64,000 nt of DNA, taken from contig NZ_FOVH01000001.1 of the NCBI RefSeq assembly GCF_900115095.1, forward strand, positions 682,001 to 746,000, written 5' to 3'. Both the position numbers and the translations under genes were made by a program. The DNA is from Actinomadura madurae. GTDB lineage: Bacteria > Actinomycetota > Actinomycetes > Streptosporangiales > Streptosporangiaceae. This document shows positions 21,416-31,060 of the stretch, piece after piece; the stretch's first letter is position 1, and the number at the start of each line of letters is the position of its first letter. Under the pieces are notes generated by a model. That model saw nothing but the letters and a program-made list of their open reading frames with translations, was not told the DNA's origin and ran no database searches.

Positions 21416-23083
21416 TCAGGAGCCGCAGTGGTTGCCGCGGTGCAGGGCGTAGCTGGCGGCGATGGTGTAGCGGCCGGGGGCGCGGGCGGTCATCCTGACG
21501 AAGTCGCCCGCGCGCGCCAGGCACGCGTCCCCGCCGGTGACCCTGAGCCAGGGGGACCAGGAGATCCGCAGCAGGGCCGACCCGCCGGAGGGCATGTCGA
21601 CGACGAGCTCGCCGGCGTCGAGGTGGCGCACCGAGGCGGGCCGGTCGACCAGCGGGGTGGGCCGCACCACGCGGAACAGGCGCCAGTGCTCGTCCCGCCA
21701 GATCTCGCTCAGGTACGGCTGGCCGCCTTCGACGATGGCGGCCTCGTCCTGCGCCGACCAGTCGACCTCCTGCTCGGGCAGGACGACGTACTGGACCGCC
21801 CACTCGTGCAACCAGTCGCGGTACGAGGCGGGCGTCAGCGCGCCGTCCTCGTAGAACAGCTCGTGGCGCTCGGCGTCGACCTGGCGGTTCCAGCCGCGCG
21901 CGAGGATGAAGTGGCGGCTGAGGCCGGCCGACTCCCAGTGGGAGCGCAGCGGCACGACCTCGATGCGCGACCGCTCGGCGTCCAGGCCGTCCAGCGCGGC
22001 GATGAGGCCGCGGGCGTGGGCGGCGGCCGAGTCGGCGGGCTCGGTGTGGATGAGGTCGTCGACGGGCTTCACGACCTGCCAGGACGCCGTGACGATGAAG
22101 GCCACCGACAGGACCGCGATCCGGACCCGCCCGTGCGCGCGGGCGACCGCCGACAGCAGGAACATCCCGCCGAACAGCAGCGAGAGGCGCTCGACGTTGC
22201 TGCCGACGGGGGAGGGGATCAGCCAGGTCAGGAGGATCCCGATGAGGTAGACGCCGGCCCCGATCCGGACGAACGCCCAGTTCTTGGGCGCGCACGTCAG
22301 GATCGCGATGACCCCGGTGACGGCGGGCAGCACGATCGCCGTGAGGGAGATGGGCTGGACGCCGCTGAACGGGAACAGCAGGCTCGTCGTCCCCACCACG
22401 ACGGGGAGGCCGACGGCGACGCAGACGCCGGCGCGGCGGCGGCCGGTCAGGAACAGGGCGGCGGCCAGCACGAGCAGGAACAGGCCGGCGACGGGGCTCG
22501 CGAGCGACGCCAGCACGCTCAGGCAGACCATCCCGACCGCGCGCAGGGCGGGGGTGCCGCGCGGCGTGAACGCCGCGATGGTCGCCATGAGCGCGAACAT
22601 CAGCCCCAGGCCGAACGTGACGCGGCCGGAGGCGGCGTTGCACGACAGCGCGAACGCGGCCCAGAGGGACGCGGGCAGGGCGACGGGGGCCCGGAACTGC
22701 TTGAGCAGCGCGGCGGTCAGCCCGGCGGAGACCGTGCCGGTCACGACCGCGACCGTGCGGATGCCGAACAGCGCCATCAGATGCGGCGACATCACGCTGT
22801 AGGAGGCGGGGTGCATCCCGCCGTACCAGGCGAAGCTGTACGCCGCGTCGGGGTGCTTCCAGACGAAGTCGGTCCACGCGGCCTGCGCGGCCAGGTCGCC
22901 TCCCTCAGTCGCGAGGAAGAGCGCCCACACCAGGTGGAGCACGCCCGCGGCCAGCGTGGCGGCCACGACGGGGTGGCGTGCCCGCTTCTTCCACTTGGAG
23001 GCCGCGGAGGTCGTGGTGGAACGGCGGGACGCCCCGTACTCGACCGGGGCGTCCGTCCGCTCTGGGGTTTGAGCTGTGGTCAC
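21416..23083 (-). CDS. Polytopic membrane protein, GT-C-like, function unknown
   Basis: A ~555-aa protein with a cytoplasmic N-terminal tail (~40 aa, Ser/Thr/Lys/Arg rich), about ten hydrophobic segments (residues ~45-350) and a soluble extracytoplasmic C-terminal portion (~360-555). The layout, and motifs such as WYGGMHPASYSVMSPHL after the first loop, recall GT-C-fold glycosyltransferases or polysaccharide membrane proteins, but I recognise no catalytic signature. The start is uncertain: GTG 23083 is preferred, and ATG 23128 in the same frame lacks a ribosome binding site. It is transcribed against its neighbours and divergent from priA. Confidence 0.7.
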   Translation of the reverse strand: MTTAQTPERTDAPVEYGASRRSTTTSAASKWKKRARHPVVAATLAAGVLHLVWALFLATEGGDLAAQAAWTDFVWKHPDAAYSFAWYGGMHPASYSVMSPHLMALFGIRTVAVVTGTVSAGLTAALLKQFRAPVALPASLWAAFALSCNAASGRVTFGLGLMFALMATIAAFTPRGTPALRAVGMVCLSVLASLASPVAGLFLLVLAAALFLTGRRRAGVCVAVGLPVVVGTTSLLFPFSGVQPISLTAIVLPAVTGVIAILTCAPKNWAFVRIGAGVYLIGILLTWLIPSPVGSNVERLSLLFGGMFLLSAVARAHGRVRIAVLSVAFIVTASWQVVKPVDDLIHTEPADSAAAHARGLIAALDGLDAERSRIEVVPLRSHWESAGLSRHFILARGWNRQVDAERHELFYEDGALTPASYRDWLHEWAVQYVVLPEQEVDWSAQDEAAIVEGGQPYLSEIWRDEHWRLFRVVRPTPLVDRPASVRHLDAGELVVDMPSGGSALLRISWSPWLRVTGGDACLARAGDFVRMTARAPGRYTIAASYALHRGNHCGS

Positions 23084-23225
23084 TTCGCCTGCATGGGCTC
23101 GACGGACGGCGAGGGGCGCGGGAGACATCGGGCAATGGGCCGGCGGGAACGGTGCGCGCCCCGTTCAGACGGACCAACCCTAGCGCGCGGGACCGCCTGT
23201 CGGATCGATCTGGTAGGACGGGGGC

Positions 23226-25295
23226 GTGACCAAGGACGGCGGGGGAACGGACCTGATCCCGGGGCTGGACGCCCTTCCGCGGACATCCGCCGACAAGCCG
23301 AAGAAGCCCGGTAAGGCCGCCAAGTCCGGCAAGAAGGGGGCGCGCCGTCCGGCCGGGGAGCGGCCCGTCGCGCGGATCGCGGTCGACATGTCGCTCCCAC
23401 ATCTGGACCGCCCGTTCGACTACCTGGTGCCCGCCGAGCTGGACGCCAAGGCCGTCCCCGGCTGCCGGGTGCGGGTGCGTTTCGCCGGCCAGCTGGTCGA
23501 CGGGTTCGTGCTGGAGCGGGTCGCCGAGAGCGATCACGACGGCAAGCTGCTGTTCCTGGAGCGGGTCACCTCGCCCGAACCCGTCCTCACGCCGGAGATC
23601 GCCGCGCTCGTGCGGGAGGTGGCCGTTCGGTACGCGGGCACGTTCGCGGACGTCCTGCGGCTGGCCGTCCCGCCCCGGCACGCGCGCGTGGAGGCCGAGC
23701 CGGTGGCGGAGGGCGAGCCGGCCCCGCCCGAGCCGGCCGGCGCCGGCCCCTGGCTGGATTACCCGGCCGGAGAGTCGTTCCTCAGCGCGCTGGCCGCTGG
23801 GAAGGCGCCGCGAGCCGTGTGGACGGCACTGCCGGGGCCCGGCTGGACGGCCGCCATAGCGCGGGCCGTCGCCGCCGCGCTCACCGCTGGGCGCGGTGCG
23901 CTCGTCGTGGTCGCGGACGGCCGCGACGCGGCGCGGGTCGACGCGGCGCTGAAGGCGGAGCTGGGGGAGGGGCTGCACGTCGCCCTGACGGCGGAGCTGG
24001 GGCCCGCGGAGCGCTACCGCAGATGGCTGGCCGCGCTGCGCGGCAAGGCGCGGGCGGTCGTCGGCACCCGCGCCGCCATGTTCGCGCCCGTCGCGGATCT
24101 CGGCCTGGTCGTGCTCTGGGACGACGGCGACGACGTGCACGCCGAGCCGCACGCGCCCTACCCGCATCCCCGCGACGTGCTGGCCCTGCGCGCGCACAGG
24201 ACGGGCGCCGGAGCGCTGATCGGCGGGTTCACCAGGACCACCGACGCCACACAGCTGGTGGAGACCGGCTGGGCGCACACGCTCGCCGCCGACCGGGGAC
24301 GTGTCCGGGCGGTGATGCCGCGCGTCCGGTACGTGGGGGAGGACGCGCAGCTCGCCCGCGACGCCGCCGCCCGCACGGCTCGCCTGCCCAACGTCGCGTT
24401 CGAGGCCGCGAGGCAGGCTCTGGAGCACGGTCCCGTCCTCGTGCAGGTCCCCAGGCGCGGATACGTGCCGGGCATCGCGTGCGGGCGGTGCCGCACGCCG
24501 GCCCAGTGCCGGGCGTGCCAGGGGCCGCTGGCGCTGGCCTCGTCCCACGCCGCCCCGTACTGCCGCTGGTGCGGCCATATCGCGGGAGACTGGCACTGCC
24601 CCGAGTGCGGCTTCTTCCAGGTGCGCGCGGTCGTGGTGGGCGCCAAACGCACGGCGGAGGAGCTGGGCAGGGCGTTCCCCGGCGTGGCGGTGCGCACGTC
24701 CGGGCGGGACGCCGTCCTCGACCAGATCGGCCCGGAACGGGCCCTCGTGGTGTCCACCCCGGGAGCCGAACCGCGCGCGGACGGCGGCTACACGGCCGCG
24801 CTCCTGCTGGACGGCTGGGTGCTGCTCGGGCGGCCGGATCTGCGCGCGGGCGAGGAGACGCTCCGGCGCTGGATGAACGCGGCGTCGCTCGTCCGGTCGC
24901 AGGGGCCCGTGATCGTGGCCGCCGAGGGGGCGCTGCCCGCCGTCCAGGCGCTCGTCCGGTGGGACCCGGTCACGTACGCGGAGCGGGAGCTGGCCGAGCG
25001 CAAGGAGGCGGGGTTCCCGCCCGCCACGCGCATGGCGTCGCTCACCGCGTCGCCCGCCGCCATACGGGAGCTCCTGGCGGACGCCCGGTTGCCGGACGGC
25101 GCGGAGGTCCTCGGGCCCGTGCCCGTCCCGCAGGCGGGCGCCGACGTCCAGGAAAAGGAGCGTGCCCTGATACGCGTGCCCCGGGCCGCGGGGCTCGCAC
25201 TGGCGCGCGCGCTGAAGGAGGCCCAGGGGGTGCGCAGCGCGCGCAAGGCGACGGAGACAGTGCGGGTCCAGATCGACCCCCTGGAGCTGATCTGA
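23226..25295 (+). CDS. priA: PriA-like primosomal protein N', helicase-inactive actinobacterial form
   Basis: A 689-aa protein. The PriA 3'-DNA-binding domain (RIAVDMSLPHLDRPFDYLVP at ~55) and the double zinc module (CGRCRTPAQCRACQGPL, YCRWCGHIAGDWHCPECG) are present. The Walker A P-loop of true PriA helicases is missing: the region reads AGRGALVVVADG without GxGKT. The lack of a DExH box is typical of actinobacterial PriA. It probably helps restart stalled forks without helicase activity. A Lys-rich N-terminal tail precedes the DNA-binding domain. GTG 23226. Confidence 0.9.
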   Translation: MTKDGGGTDLIPGLDALPRTSADKPKKPGKAAKSGKKGARRPAGERPVARIAVDMSLPHLDRPFDYLVPAELDAKAVPGCRVRVRFAGQLVDGFVLERVAESDHDGKLLFLERVTSPEPVLTPEIAALVREVAVRYAGTFADVLRLAVPPRHARVEAEPVAEGEPAPPEPAGAGPWLDYPAGESFLSALAAGKAPRAVWTALPGPGWTAAIARAVAAALTAGRGALVVVADGRDAARVDAALKAELGEGLHVALTAELGPAERYRRWLAALRGKARAVVGTRAAMFAPVADLGLVVLWDDGDDVHAEPHAPYPHPRDVLALRAHRTGAGALIGGFTRTTDATQLVETGWAHTLAADRGRVRAVMPRVRYVGEDAQLARDAAARTARLPNVAFEAARQALEHGPVLVQVPRRGYVPGIACGRCRTPAQCRACQGPLALASSHAAPYCRWCGHIAGDWHCPECGFFQVRAVVVGAKRTAEELGRAFPGVAVRTSGRDAVLDQIGPERALVVSTPGAEPRADGGYTAALLLDGWVLLGRPDLRAGEETLRRWMNAASLVRSQGPVIVAAEGALPAVQALVRWDPVTYAERELAERKEAGFPPATRMASLTASPAAIRELLADARLPDGAEVLGPVPVPQAGADVQEKERALIRVPRAAGLALARALKEAQGVRSARKATETVRVQIDPLELI

Positions 25296-25311
25296 CCAAT
25301 AGGGTTCTCGG

Positions 25312-27120
25312 GTGGCCGACAACTGGGTGGAGACGACCGCCGGCGACCTGCGGCGGTGGGCGGACGAACGCGGCGAGACACTGGACGACCAGGGCGTGCG
25401 CATCCTGCTCGACCTGGCGCGCGAGGAGCTGGAACTCCCGGGGCCGGCCGCGCTGACCCCGGCCGGCGTCCGCGAGCTGCTGCTGGAGGCGTTCCCCGAG
25501 TCGGTGGTCGCCGGGCGCGAGGACGTCCCCACCGTCCTCGACGCGCTCCGCCGGATCGTCGCCTTCCTGCGCGACACCGGCGCCGTCCCGGAGGCGGACG
25601 CCGGCGCGCTGGAGGCCGAGATCGACCGGACCGCGCCGGAGTTCACCGAGGTCGTCGCCGCGGTCGACAGCGACGAGCGGCAGGCGGCGGCCGAGGTCAT
25701 CGCCGGGCTGATGCAGGCCGACGGGGTCTCCCTGGACGACCAGGAGGCCGTCGACGCGTGGGTCCGCGACTTCGAGGAGCGGCCCGAGGAGGAGCGCTAC
25801 GCCCGCACCGAGGAGTATCTGAGGCAGGCCGGAGAGCTGGTCGTGCCGCCCGCCAGGCTGGCGCCGGAGGCCGAGCTGGCGGACGCGGCGCGCCGCTCGC
25901 GCCTGACCGCGGCCGTCCTGGCCCTCGCGGGCTGGACGGGCGAGCGGGCCCTCACCGAACACGAGACGCTCACCCGGGACGACGCCGCTGCCGCCCGCGC
26001 CGCCCTCGGCCTGGAGACGCCGCGGAGCCATGGCCAGATGGAGGACGAGGGCGAGCTGGAAAGGCTGTGGTGGGCCGCCATTGAGGCGAACGTCATCACG
26101 GCGGAGCAGGGCACCGCCCGCCCAGGGCCCGCCCTGGCGAAGCTGGAGTCCGGCGACGACGCGGAGCTGCTCGCCGCCTGGCTGCCGCTGTTCGACGCCC
26201 TCGTGGTGCCGGGGCACGACTACGCGGACGGCCTGGACGCGGTCGAACTCGTCCAGAACGAGATGACCGGCGTCCTCATCCACCTGTACGAGCAGGAGGA
26301 GCCCACCGGGCCCGAGGGGCTGGTCGAGGCTCTCCTCGGCCATGTCGAGGAGGCCTACGACCTCACCGACGCCGACGCCATGTTCGCGCTCGTGTCGGAC
26401 GCGTTCCATCTGGAGCTCTCGGCCCTTGAGGGCTGGGGGATCGTCGAGCCGTCCGGCAAGGGCCTGGCGCTGACTCCCCTCGGCGTGTGGGCGGTCAGGG
26501 AACTGCTCGTCGCGGACGGCTTCACCGCCCCGGTCATCGGGGAGCTGGCCGGAGCGCGCGCGTCCGAGCTGATCGGGGGCCTGACCTGGTACCGGCCGGA
26601 GGCCGCCGACGAGGAGATCGACGGCTGGCTGGCCGCCCACGACCCCAAGGACGCCGCCGCCGACCTGCTGGACGTCATGCGGACCGGCGGCCCGGGCGCC
26701 CGCAACCTCGCCGCCGCGGTCCTGCACCGGATCGGGCCGGAGGCGGCCGGGGTCGTCCGCGCCGCGCGGGAGCATCCGCTCGTGTCGCCCTACGCCGCGA
26801 TGTGGCTCAACGCCGCGGGCGACCCGGCGGGGCGGGAGCTGGCCCGCGAGGAGTACCTCTGGGTGTTCGTCGACACGGTCGCCGGGATGCTGGAGACCGC
26901 CGAACCGGAGGAGGCGGTCGAGGCCGCCCTGATCGACGCGCCGCCGGAGGCGGAGATGAGGGTCATGGTCGACGAGCTGTGGCGCACCCAGCATCCCGGC
27001 GCGGCCGACGTCCTGGAGGCCCTGGGCGCCCACCATCCGGACAAGGCCACCGCCAAGGCCGCCCGCACCGCCGCCTACAAGGCCCGCTCGGCGGGCCAGG
27101 GAGCGCACCGCGGCGTGTGA
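25312..27120 (+). CDS. Large acidic protein of unknown function
   Basis: A 602-aa soluble, strongly acidic, helix-rich protein starting at GTG 25312, 16 bp after priA. I recognise no family. Residues 1-190 are Glu/Asp-rich helices. Residues ~190-430 alternate short helices with tryptophans (ELERLWWAAIEANVI), and the segment ending GKGLALTPLGVWAVRELL looks like a winged-helix turn. Residues ~440-590 repeat Ala/Glu-rich helical pairs reminiscent of HEAT repeats (LLDVMRTGGPGARNLAAAVL, AADVLEALGAHHPDKATAKA). No signal peptide or catalytic motif is seen. Position suggests co-transcription with priA. Confidence 0.85.
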   Translation: MADNWVETTAGDLRRWADERGETLDDQGVRILLDLAREELELPGPAALTPAGVRELLLEAFPESVVAGREDVPTVLDALRRIVAFLRDTGAVPEADAGALEAEIDRTAPEFTEVVAAVDSDERQAAAEVIAGLMQADGVSLDDQEAVDAWVRDFEERPEEERYARTEEYLRQAGELVVPPARLAPEAELADAARRSRLTAAVLALAGWTGERALTEHETLTRDDAAAARAALGLETPRSHGQMEDEGELERLWWAAIEANVITAEQGTARPGPALAKLESGDDAELLAAWLPLFDALVVPGHDYADGLDAVELVQNEMTGVLIHLYEQEEPTGPEGLVEALLGHVEEAYDLTDADAMFALVSDAFHLELSALEGWGIVEPSGKGLALTPLGVWAVRELLVADGFTAPVIGELAGARASELIGGLTWYRPEAADEEIDGWLAAHDPKDAAADLLDVMRTGGPGARNLAAAVLHRIGPEAAGVVRAAREHPLVSPYAAMWLNAAGDPAGRELAREEYLWVFVDTVAGMLETAEPEEAVEAALIDAPPEAEMRVMVDELWRTQHPGAADVLEALGAHHPDKATAKAARTAAYKARSAGQGAHRGV

Positions 27121-27215
27121 TCGGCGTGAAAACCAAGGGGTGCGGCTCCGTAGACTGGAGGCCGCATCCCACTTCGCTCGCCAGCCGCAGAACCTCGCAG
27201 GAAACGGAGTCCCCG

Positions 27216-27761
27216 TTGGCCGTCAAGCCCATCCGCCTCTTCGGCGATCCCGTGCTGCGCACGCCCGCGGAGCCGGTGAAGGACTTCGACAAGGAGCTGC
27301 GCCAGCTCGTCAAGGACCTCACCGACACGATGATCGACGCGCCGGGCGCCGGCCTGGCCGCGCCCCAGCTCGGCGTGGGCCTGCGCGTGTTCACCTACTA
27401 CGTCGACGACCGCCTGGGGCACGTGGTCAACCCGACGCTGGACCTGTCGGACGAGCAGGAGACCGACGACGAGGGCTGCCTGTCGCTGCCCGGCCTCGCG
27501 TTCCCGACGCCCCGCTCCGTCGGCGTGGTCGCGAAGGGCTTCAACATGCACGGGGAGCCGATCACGCTGGAGGGCACGCACCTGCTGGCCCGGTGCGTGC
27601 AGCACGAGACCGACCACCTGGACGGGATCATCTTCATCGACCGGATGGACCCGGAGCAGCGCAAGGCCGCGATGAAGGCGATCCGCGAAGCCGAGTGGTT
27701 CGGCGAGCCGGCGCCCGTCGTCAAGGAGTCGCCGCACCGCACCCTGGGGAAGGCGATCTAG
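27216..27761 (+). CDS. def: Peptide deformylase
   Basis: A 181-aa metalloenzyme removing the formyl group from new proteins. All three family motifs are intact: GAGLAAPQLG (about residue 43), DEGCLSLPG (~86, metal Cys) and QHETDHLDG (~129, HExxH). I place the start at TTG 27216 because homology begins at VKPIRLFGDPVLRTPA and GGAAACGGAG lies just upstream; no ATG or GTG is near. fmt starts at the base after its stop, a universally common pairing since Fmt adds and Def removes the same formyl group. Confidence 0.95.
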   Translation: MAVKPIRLFGDPVLRTPAEPVKDFDKELRQLVKDLTDTMIDAPGAGLAAPQLGVGLRVFTYYVDDRLGHVVNPTLDLSDEQETDDEGCLSLPGLAFPTPRSVGVVAKGFNMHGEPITLEGTHLLARCVQHETDHLDGIIFIDRMDPEQRKAAMKAIREAEWFGEPAPVVKESPHRTLGKAI

Positions 27762-28688
27762 GTGCGGCTGGTGTTCGCCGGAACCCCCGAGACCGCGCTC
27801 CCGGCCCTGACCGCGCTCCTGGGGTCCTCGCACGAGGTCGCGGCGGTGGTGACCCGCCCGGACGGCCGTTCGGGCCGTGGGCGGCGGCTGAGCCCCGGCC
27901 CGGTGGCCTCGCTCGCCGCCGAGGCGGGCGTGGAGGTGCTGAAGCCGGAGAAGGCCCGCGATCCGGAGTTCCTGGACCGGCTCCGCGAGATCGCGCCCGA
28001 CTGCTGCCCCGTGGTCGCCTACGGCGCACTGCTGCCCCGCGAGGCCCTGGAGATCCCCCGGCACGGCTGGGTGAACCTGCACTTCTCGCTGCTGCCCGCC
28101 TGGCGCGGGGCGGCGCCCGTCCAGCGCGCGATCCTGCACGGCGACGACGTGACGGGCGCGGCCACCTTCCAGATCGAGGAGGGGCTGGACACGGGACCGG
28201 TCTACGGCGTCCTCACCGAGCCGATCCGGCCGACCGACACCTCCGGCGACCTCCTGGGGCGGCTCGCCGTCGCCGGCGCGAGCCTCCTGCTCGACACCCT
28301 GAACGGCATCGAGGCCGGTGTCCTGGAGCCCCGGCCGCAGCCGACCGAGGGCGTGTCCCACGCGGCCAAGCTGACGCCGGAGGACGGCCGCGTCGACTGG
28401 AAGAGCCCCGCCCTGCACATCGACCGCCTCGTCCGCGCCTGCACGCCCGCGCCCGGCGCCTGGACGACCTTCCGCGAGACGCGGGTCAAGCTGGGGCCCG
28501 TCCGTCCGGTGCCGGGCGCCGCCGAGCTGTCCCCCGGGGAGATCCGGGCGGGCAAGAACGAGGCGCTGGTGGGGACGGCGACGCATCCCGTCGCCCTCGG
28601 CGAGGTGCAGCCGCAGGGCAAGCGCCGCATGGCCGCCACCGACTGGATCCGCGGCGTCGACCTCACCGGTAAGGACGCTCTGCACTGA
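27762..28688 (+). CDS. fmt: Methionyl-tRNA formyltransferase
   Basis: A 308-aa enzyme formylating initiator Met-tRNA. The N-terminal Rossmann domain starts [15 protein letters not shown]. The catalytic formyltransferase motif [20 protein letters not shown] (about residue 103), with active-site Asn and His, is complete, as is the Asp in GLDTGPVYG. The C-terminal OB-like tRNA-binding domain follows (~205-300). GTG 27762 abuts def, and the TGA overlaps rsmB by one base. Confidence 0.97.
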   Translation: MRLVFAGTPETALPALTALLGSSHEVAAVVTRPDGRSGRGRRLSPGPVASLAAEAGVEVLKPEKARDPEFLDRLREIAPDCCPVVAYGALLPREALEIPRHGWVNLHFSLLPAWRGAAPVQRAILHGDDVTGAATFQIEEGLDTGPVYGVLTEPIRPTDTSGDLLGRLAVAGASLLLDTLNGIEAGVLEPRPQPTEGVSHAAKLTPEDGRVDWKSPALHIDRLVRACTPAPGAWTTFRETRVKLGPVRPVPGAAELSPGEIRAGKNEALVGTATHPVALGEVQPQGKRRMAATDWIRGVDLTGKDALH

Positions 28689-30094
28689 TGCCTCCCGCCC
28701 GCAACCGCCGCCGCACGCAGAACCGCCGACCGGGCGGTCCCCGCAAGACGGGCCGCCCGCAGGACCTCGTCCGCCGCACGGCGTTCGACGTGATCCGGGC
28801 GGTCGAGACCCGGGACGCGTACGCCAACCTCCTGCTGCCGAGCCGGCTGCGCGACCGGGGCCTGACCGGACGCGACGCCGCCCTCGCCACCGAGCTGACC
28901 TACGGCACCCTGCGCGGCCGGGGAACCTACGACGCGGTGCTCTCGCTGTGCAGCGACCGCGAGCTGCGCCGCATCGACGCGCCGCTCCTGGACGTCCTGC
29001 GCCTCGGCGCCCACCAGATCCTCGCCACGCGCATCCCGCCGCACGCCGCCGTCGGCACGACCGTGGAGCTGGCCCGGACCGTCTCCGGTCCGGGCCAGGC
29101 CAAGTTCGCCAACGCGGTGCTGCGCAAGGTCGCGACGCGAGACCTGGACGCCTGGCTGCGGATCGTCGCACCCGCGGACGCCGACACCACGACCCGCCTC
29201 TCGGTCGCGCACAGCCATCCCAAGTGGATCGTCTCCGCCCTGCGGGACGCCGTCGGGCCGGACGAGATCGACGACCTTCTCGCCGCGGACAACGCCCGCC
29301 CCCGGGTGACCCTGGTGGCGCGTCCGGGCCGGGCCGCACCGCAGGAGCTGTACGACGGAGGCGCGGAGCCCGCTCCCTACTCGCCTTACGCCGCGGTTCT
29401 GGCCGAGGGCGATCCCGCGGGCATCGAGGCGGTCCGCGATGGGCGCGCCGCCGTCCAGGACGAGGCGAGCCAGATGGTCACCCTCGCCCTGGCCGAGGTC
29501 TCCCTGGACGGCCCGGACGCGCGCTGGGCCGACCTCTGCGCGGGCCCCGGCGGCAAGGCCGGGCTCCTCTCGGCCCTGGCGACGCAGCGGGACGCCCGGC
29601 TCCTCGCGGCCGACCTCCAGCCGCATCGCGCCGGCCTCGTCCGGCGGGCGGTCGACGACCGCGCGGCCGTGGTCGCCGCCGACGGCACCGCCCCGGCCTG
29701 GCGTCCGGGCGCGTTCGACCGGGTCATGGTGGACGCCCCCTGCACCGGTCTCGGCGCGCTGCGCCGGCGTCCCGAAGCGCGCTGGCGCCGCGGGCCCGAG
29801 TCGGTCGCCGAACTGGGCCCGTTGCAGAGGGAGCTGCTCGCGACGGCGCTGGAGTCCGTGCGGCCCGGCGGCGTGGTCGCCTACGTCACCTGCTCGCCCC
29901 ACCTGGCCGAGACCCGGGTGGTGGTGGACGACGTCCTGCGCGGGCGCGGCGACGTCGAACGGCTCGACGCCCCGGCGGCCCTGACGGCGATCGCGCCGCG
30001 GCTCACCGACGTGGGGGACGGCCCGTACGCGCAGTTCTGGCCGCACCGGCACGGCACCGACGCGATGTTCCTGGCCCTTCTACGCCGCACCTAG
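28688..30094 (+). CDS. rsmB: 16S rRNA (cytosine-967-C5)-methyltransferase
   Basis: A 468-aa RsmB/Sun protein. A basic N-terminal tail precedes a NusB-like RNA-binding domain (residues ~20-150, LATELTYGTLRGRGTYDAVL). The SAM-dependent domain has the SAM-binding DLCAGPGGKAGLLSAL (~280), the Cys in VDAPCTGLGALRRRPEARW (~348) and the catalytic Cys in YVTCSPH (~399). It methylates C967 of 16S rRNA. The fmt-rsmB pairing is conserved in bacteria. Starts within the fmt stop (TGATG). Confidence 0.96.
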   Translation: MPPARNRRRTQNRRPGGPRKTGRPQDLVRRTAFDVIRAVETRDAYANLLLPSRLRDRGLTGRDAALATELTYGTLRGRGTYDAVLSLCSDRELRRIDAPLLDVLRLGAHQILATRIPPHAAVGTTVELARTVSGPGQAKFANAVLRKVATRDLDAWLRIVAPADADTTTRLSVAHSHPKWIVSALRDAVGPDEIDDLLAADNARPRVTLVARPGRAAPQELYDGGAEPAPYSPYAAVLAEGDPAGIEAVRDGRAAVQDEASQMVTLALAEVSLDGPDARWADLCAGPGGKAGLLSALATQRDARLLAADLQPHRAGLVRRAVDDRAAVVAADGTAPAWRPGAFDRVMVDAPCTGLGALRRRPEARWRRGPESVAELGPLQRELLATALESVRPGGVVAYVTCSPHLAETRVVVDDVLRGRGDVERLDAPAALTAIAPRLTDVGDGPYAQFWPHRHGTDAMFLALLRRT

Positions 30095-30108
30095 CCCTTG
30101 GGGGATCC

Positions 30109-31047
30109 GTGCTGACCGGCTTCATGGAGTTCGTGTCGTACCTGGGCAGCGCGGCCTTCTACGTCCCACTGCTGCTGGCGCTCTTCTGGTGCGTGGCACC
30201 GCGCCTCGCCGCGCGGGCGTCGGTCGTCCTGCTGCTCGGCGCGGTCGTCAACTCGCTGCTCAAGCTCGTCTTCCACGACCCCCGCCCCTACTGGACGGAT
30301 CCCGACATCAAGGGCGAGCAATCGCTGACGTCCTTCGGGATGCCCTCGGGGCACGCCCAGAACGGCATCGTGGGCTACGGCTTCTTCGCCGCCCAGACCA
30401 GGCGGTGGACGCTGTGGGCCGGCGCCGCCGCCATGATCCTGCTGATCGGCTACTCCCGCGTGTACCTCGGCGTCCACTCGGTCGGCCAGGTCGCGGCGGG
30501 ATGGGGGATCGGCCTGGTCCTTCTCGTGGCCGTCCTGGGGCTGGAACCCATCGTCGTCCCGTGGTGGAGGCGGCAGCATCTGGCGATGCAGATGGCGCTC
30601 TCCCTGGCGGCCTCCCTGCTGCTCCTGGCGGCGGGCTGGGGTGCGGCGGAACGCCTCGGTGACTGGCAGTGGCCGCAGGCCTGGGCGGAGGCCGTCAGAG
30701 CGGCCGGCGGAGCCACCGAGCCGGTGACCGCGACCGACGCGGCCCAGGCTTCCGGCGCCTTCTGCGGCGCCCTCATGGGCCTGTCCGTCCTCGCGGCCCG
30801 CGGCTGGTTCGAGCCGGGCGGGAAGGCCTGGCAGCGCCTCGCGCGCCTCCCGGTGGGGCTCGCCGGCGCGGCGGTCATCGCCTTCTTCGAGGGGACCCAC
30901 CTGGTCCAGGCCTTCGTCGTCCAGGCCCTGCTGGTCCTCTGGGTCACGGCCGGCGCGCCGGAGGTCTTCGTCCGGACCGGGCTGGCCGCCCGTTCCACCC
31001 CCGGTCTCACCCGCCCGGGTGACGAACGGGCCGAACTACGCCAATAG
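30109..31047 (+). CDS. PAP2-family membrane phosphatase
   Basis: A 312-aa protein with about eight membrane segments. The PAP2 triad is visible: [11 protein letters not shown] (motif 1), [10 protein letters not shown] (motif 2) and [18 protein letters not shown] (motif 3, with His; the usual following Asp is replaced by Gly). Members dephosphorylate lipid phosphates such as undecaprenyl pyrophosphate; the substrate here is unknown. The C-terminal third (residues ~165-300) adds further membrane helices outside the PAP2 core. GTG 30109 is the first start after rsmB; ATG 30124 is an alternative. Confidence 0.85.
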   Translation: MLTGFMEFVSYLGSAAFYVPLLLALFWCVAPRLAARASVVLLLGAVVNSLLKLVFHDPRPYWTDPDIKGEQSLTSFGMPSGHAQNGIVGYGFFAAQTRRWTLWAGAAAMILLIGYSRVYLGVHSVGQVAAGWGIGLVLLVAVLGLEPIVVPWWRRQHLAMQMALSLAASLLLLAAGWGAAERLGDWQWPQAWAEAVRAAGGATEPVTATDAAQASGAFCGALMGLSVLAARGWFEPGGKAWQRLARLPVGLAGAAVIAFFEGTHLVQAFVVQALLVLWVTAGAPEVFVRTGLAARSTPGLTRPGDERAELRQ

Positions 31048-31060
31048 ACTCGGGGCCATC

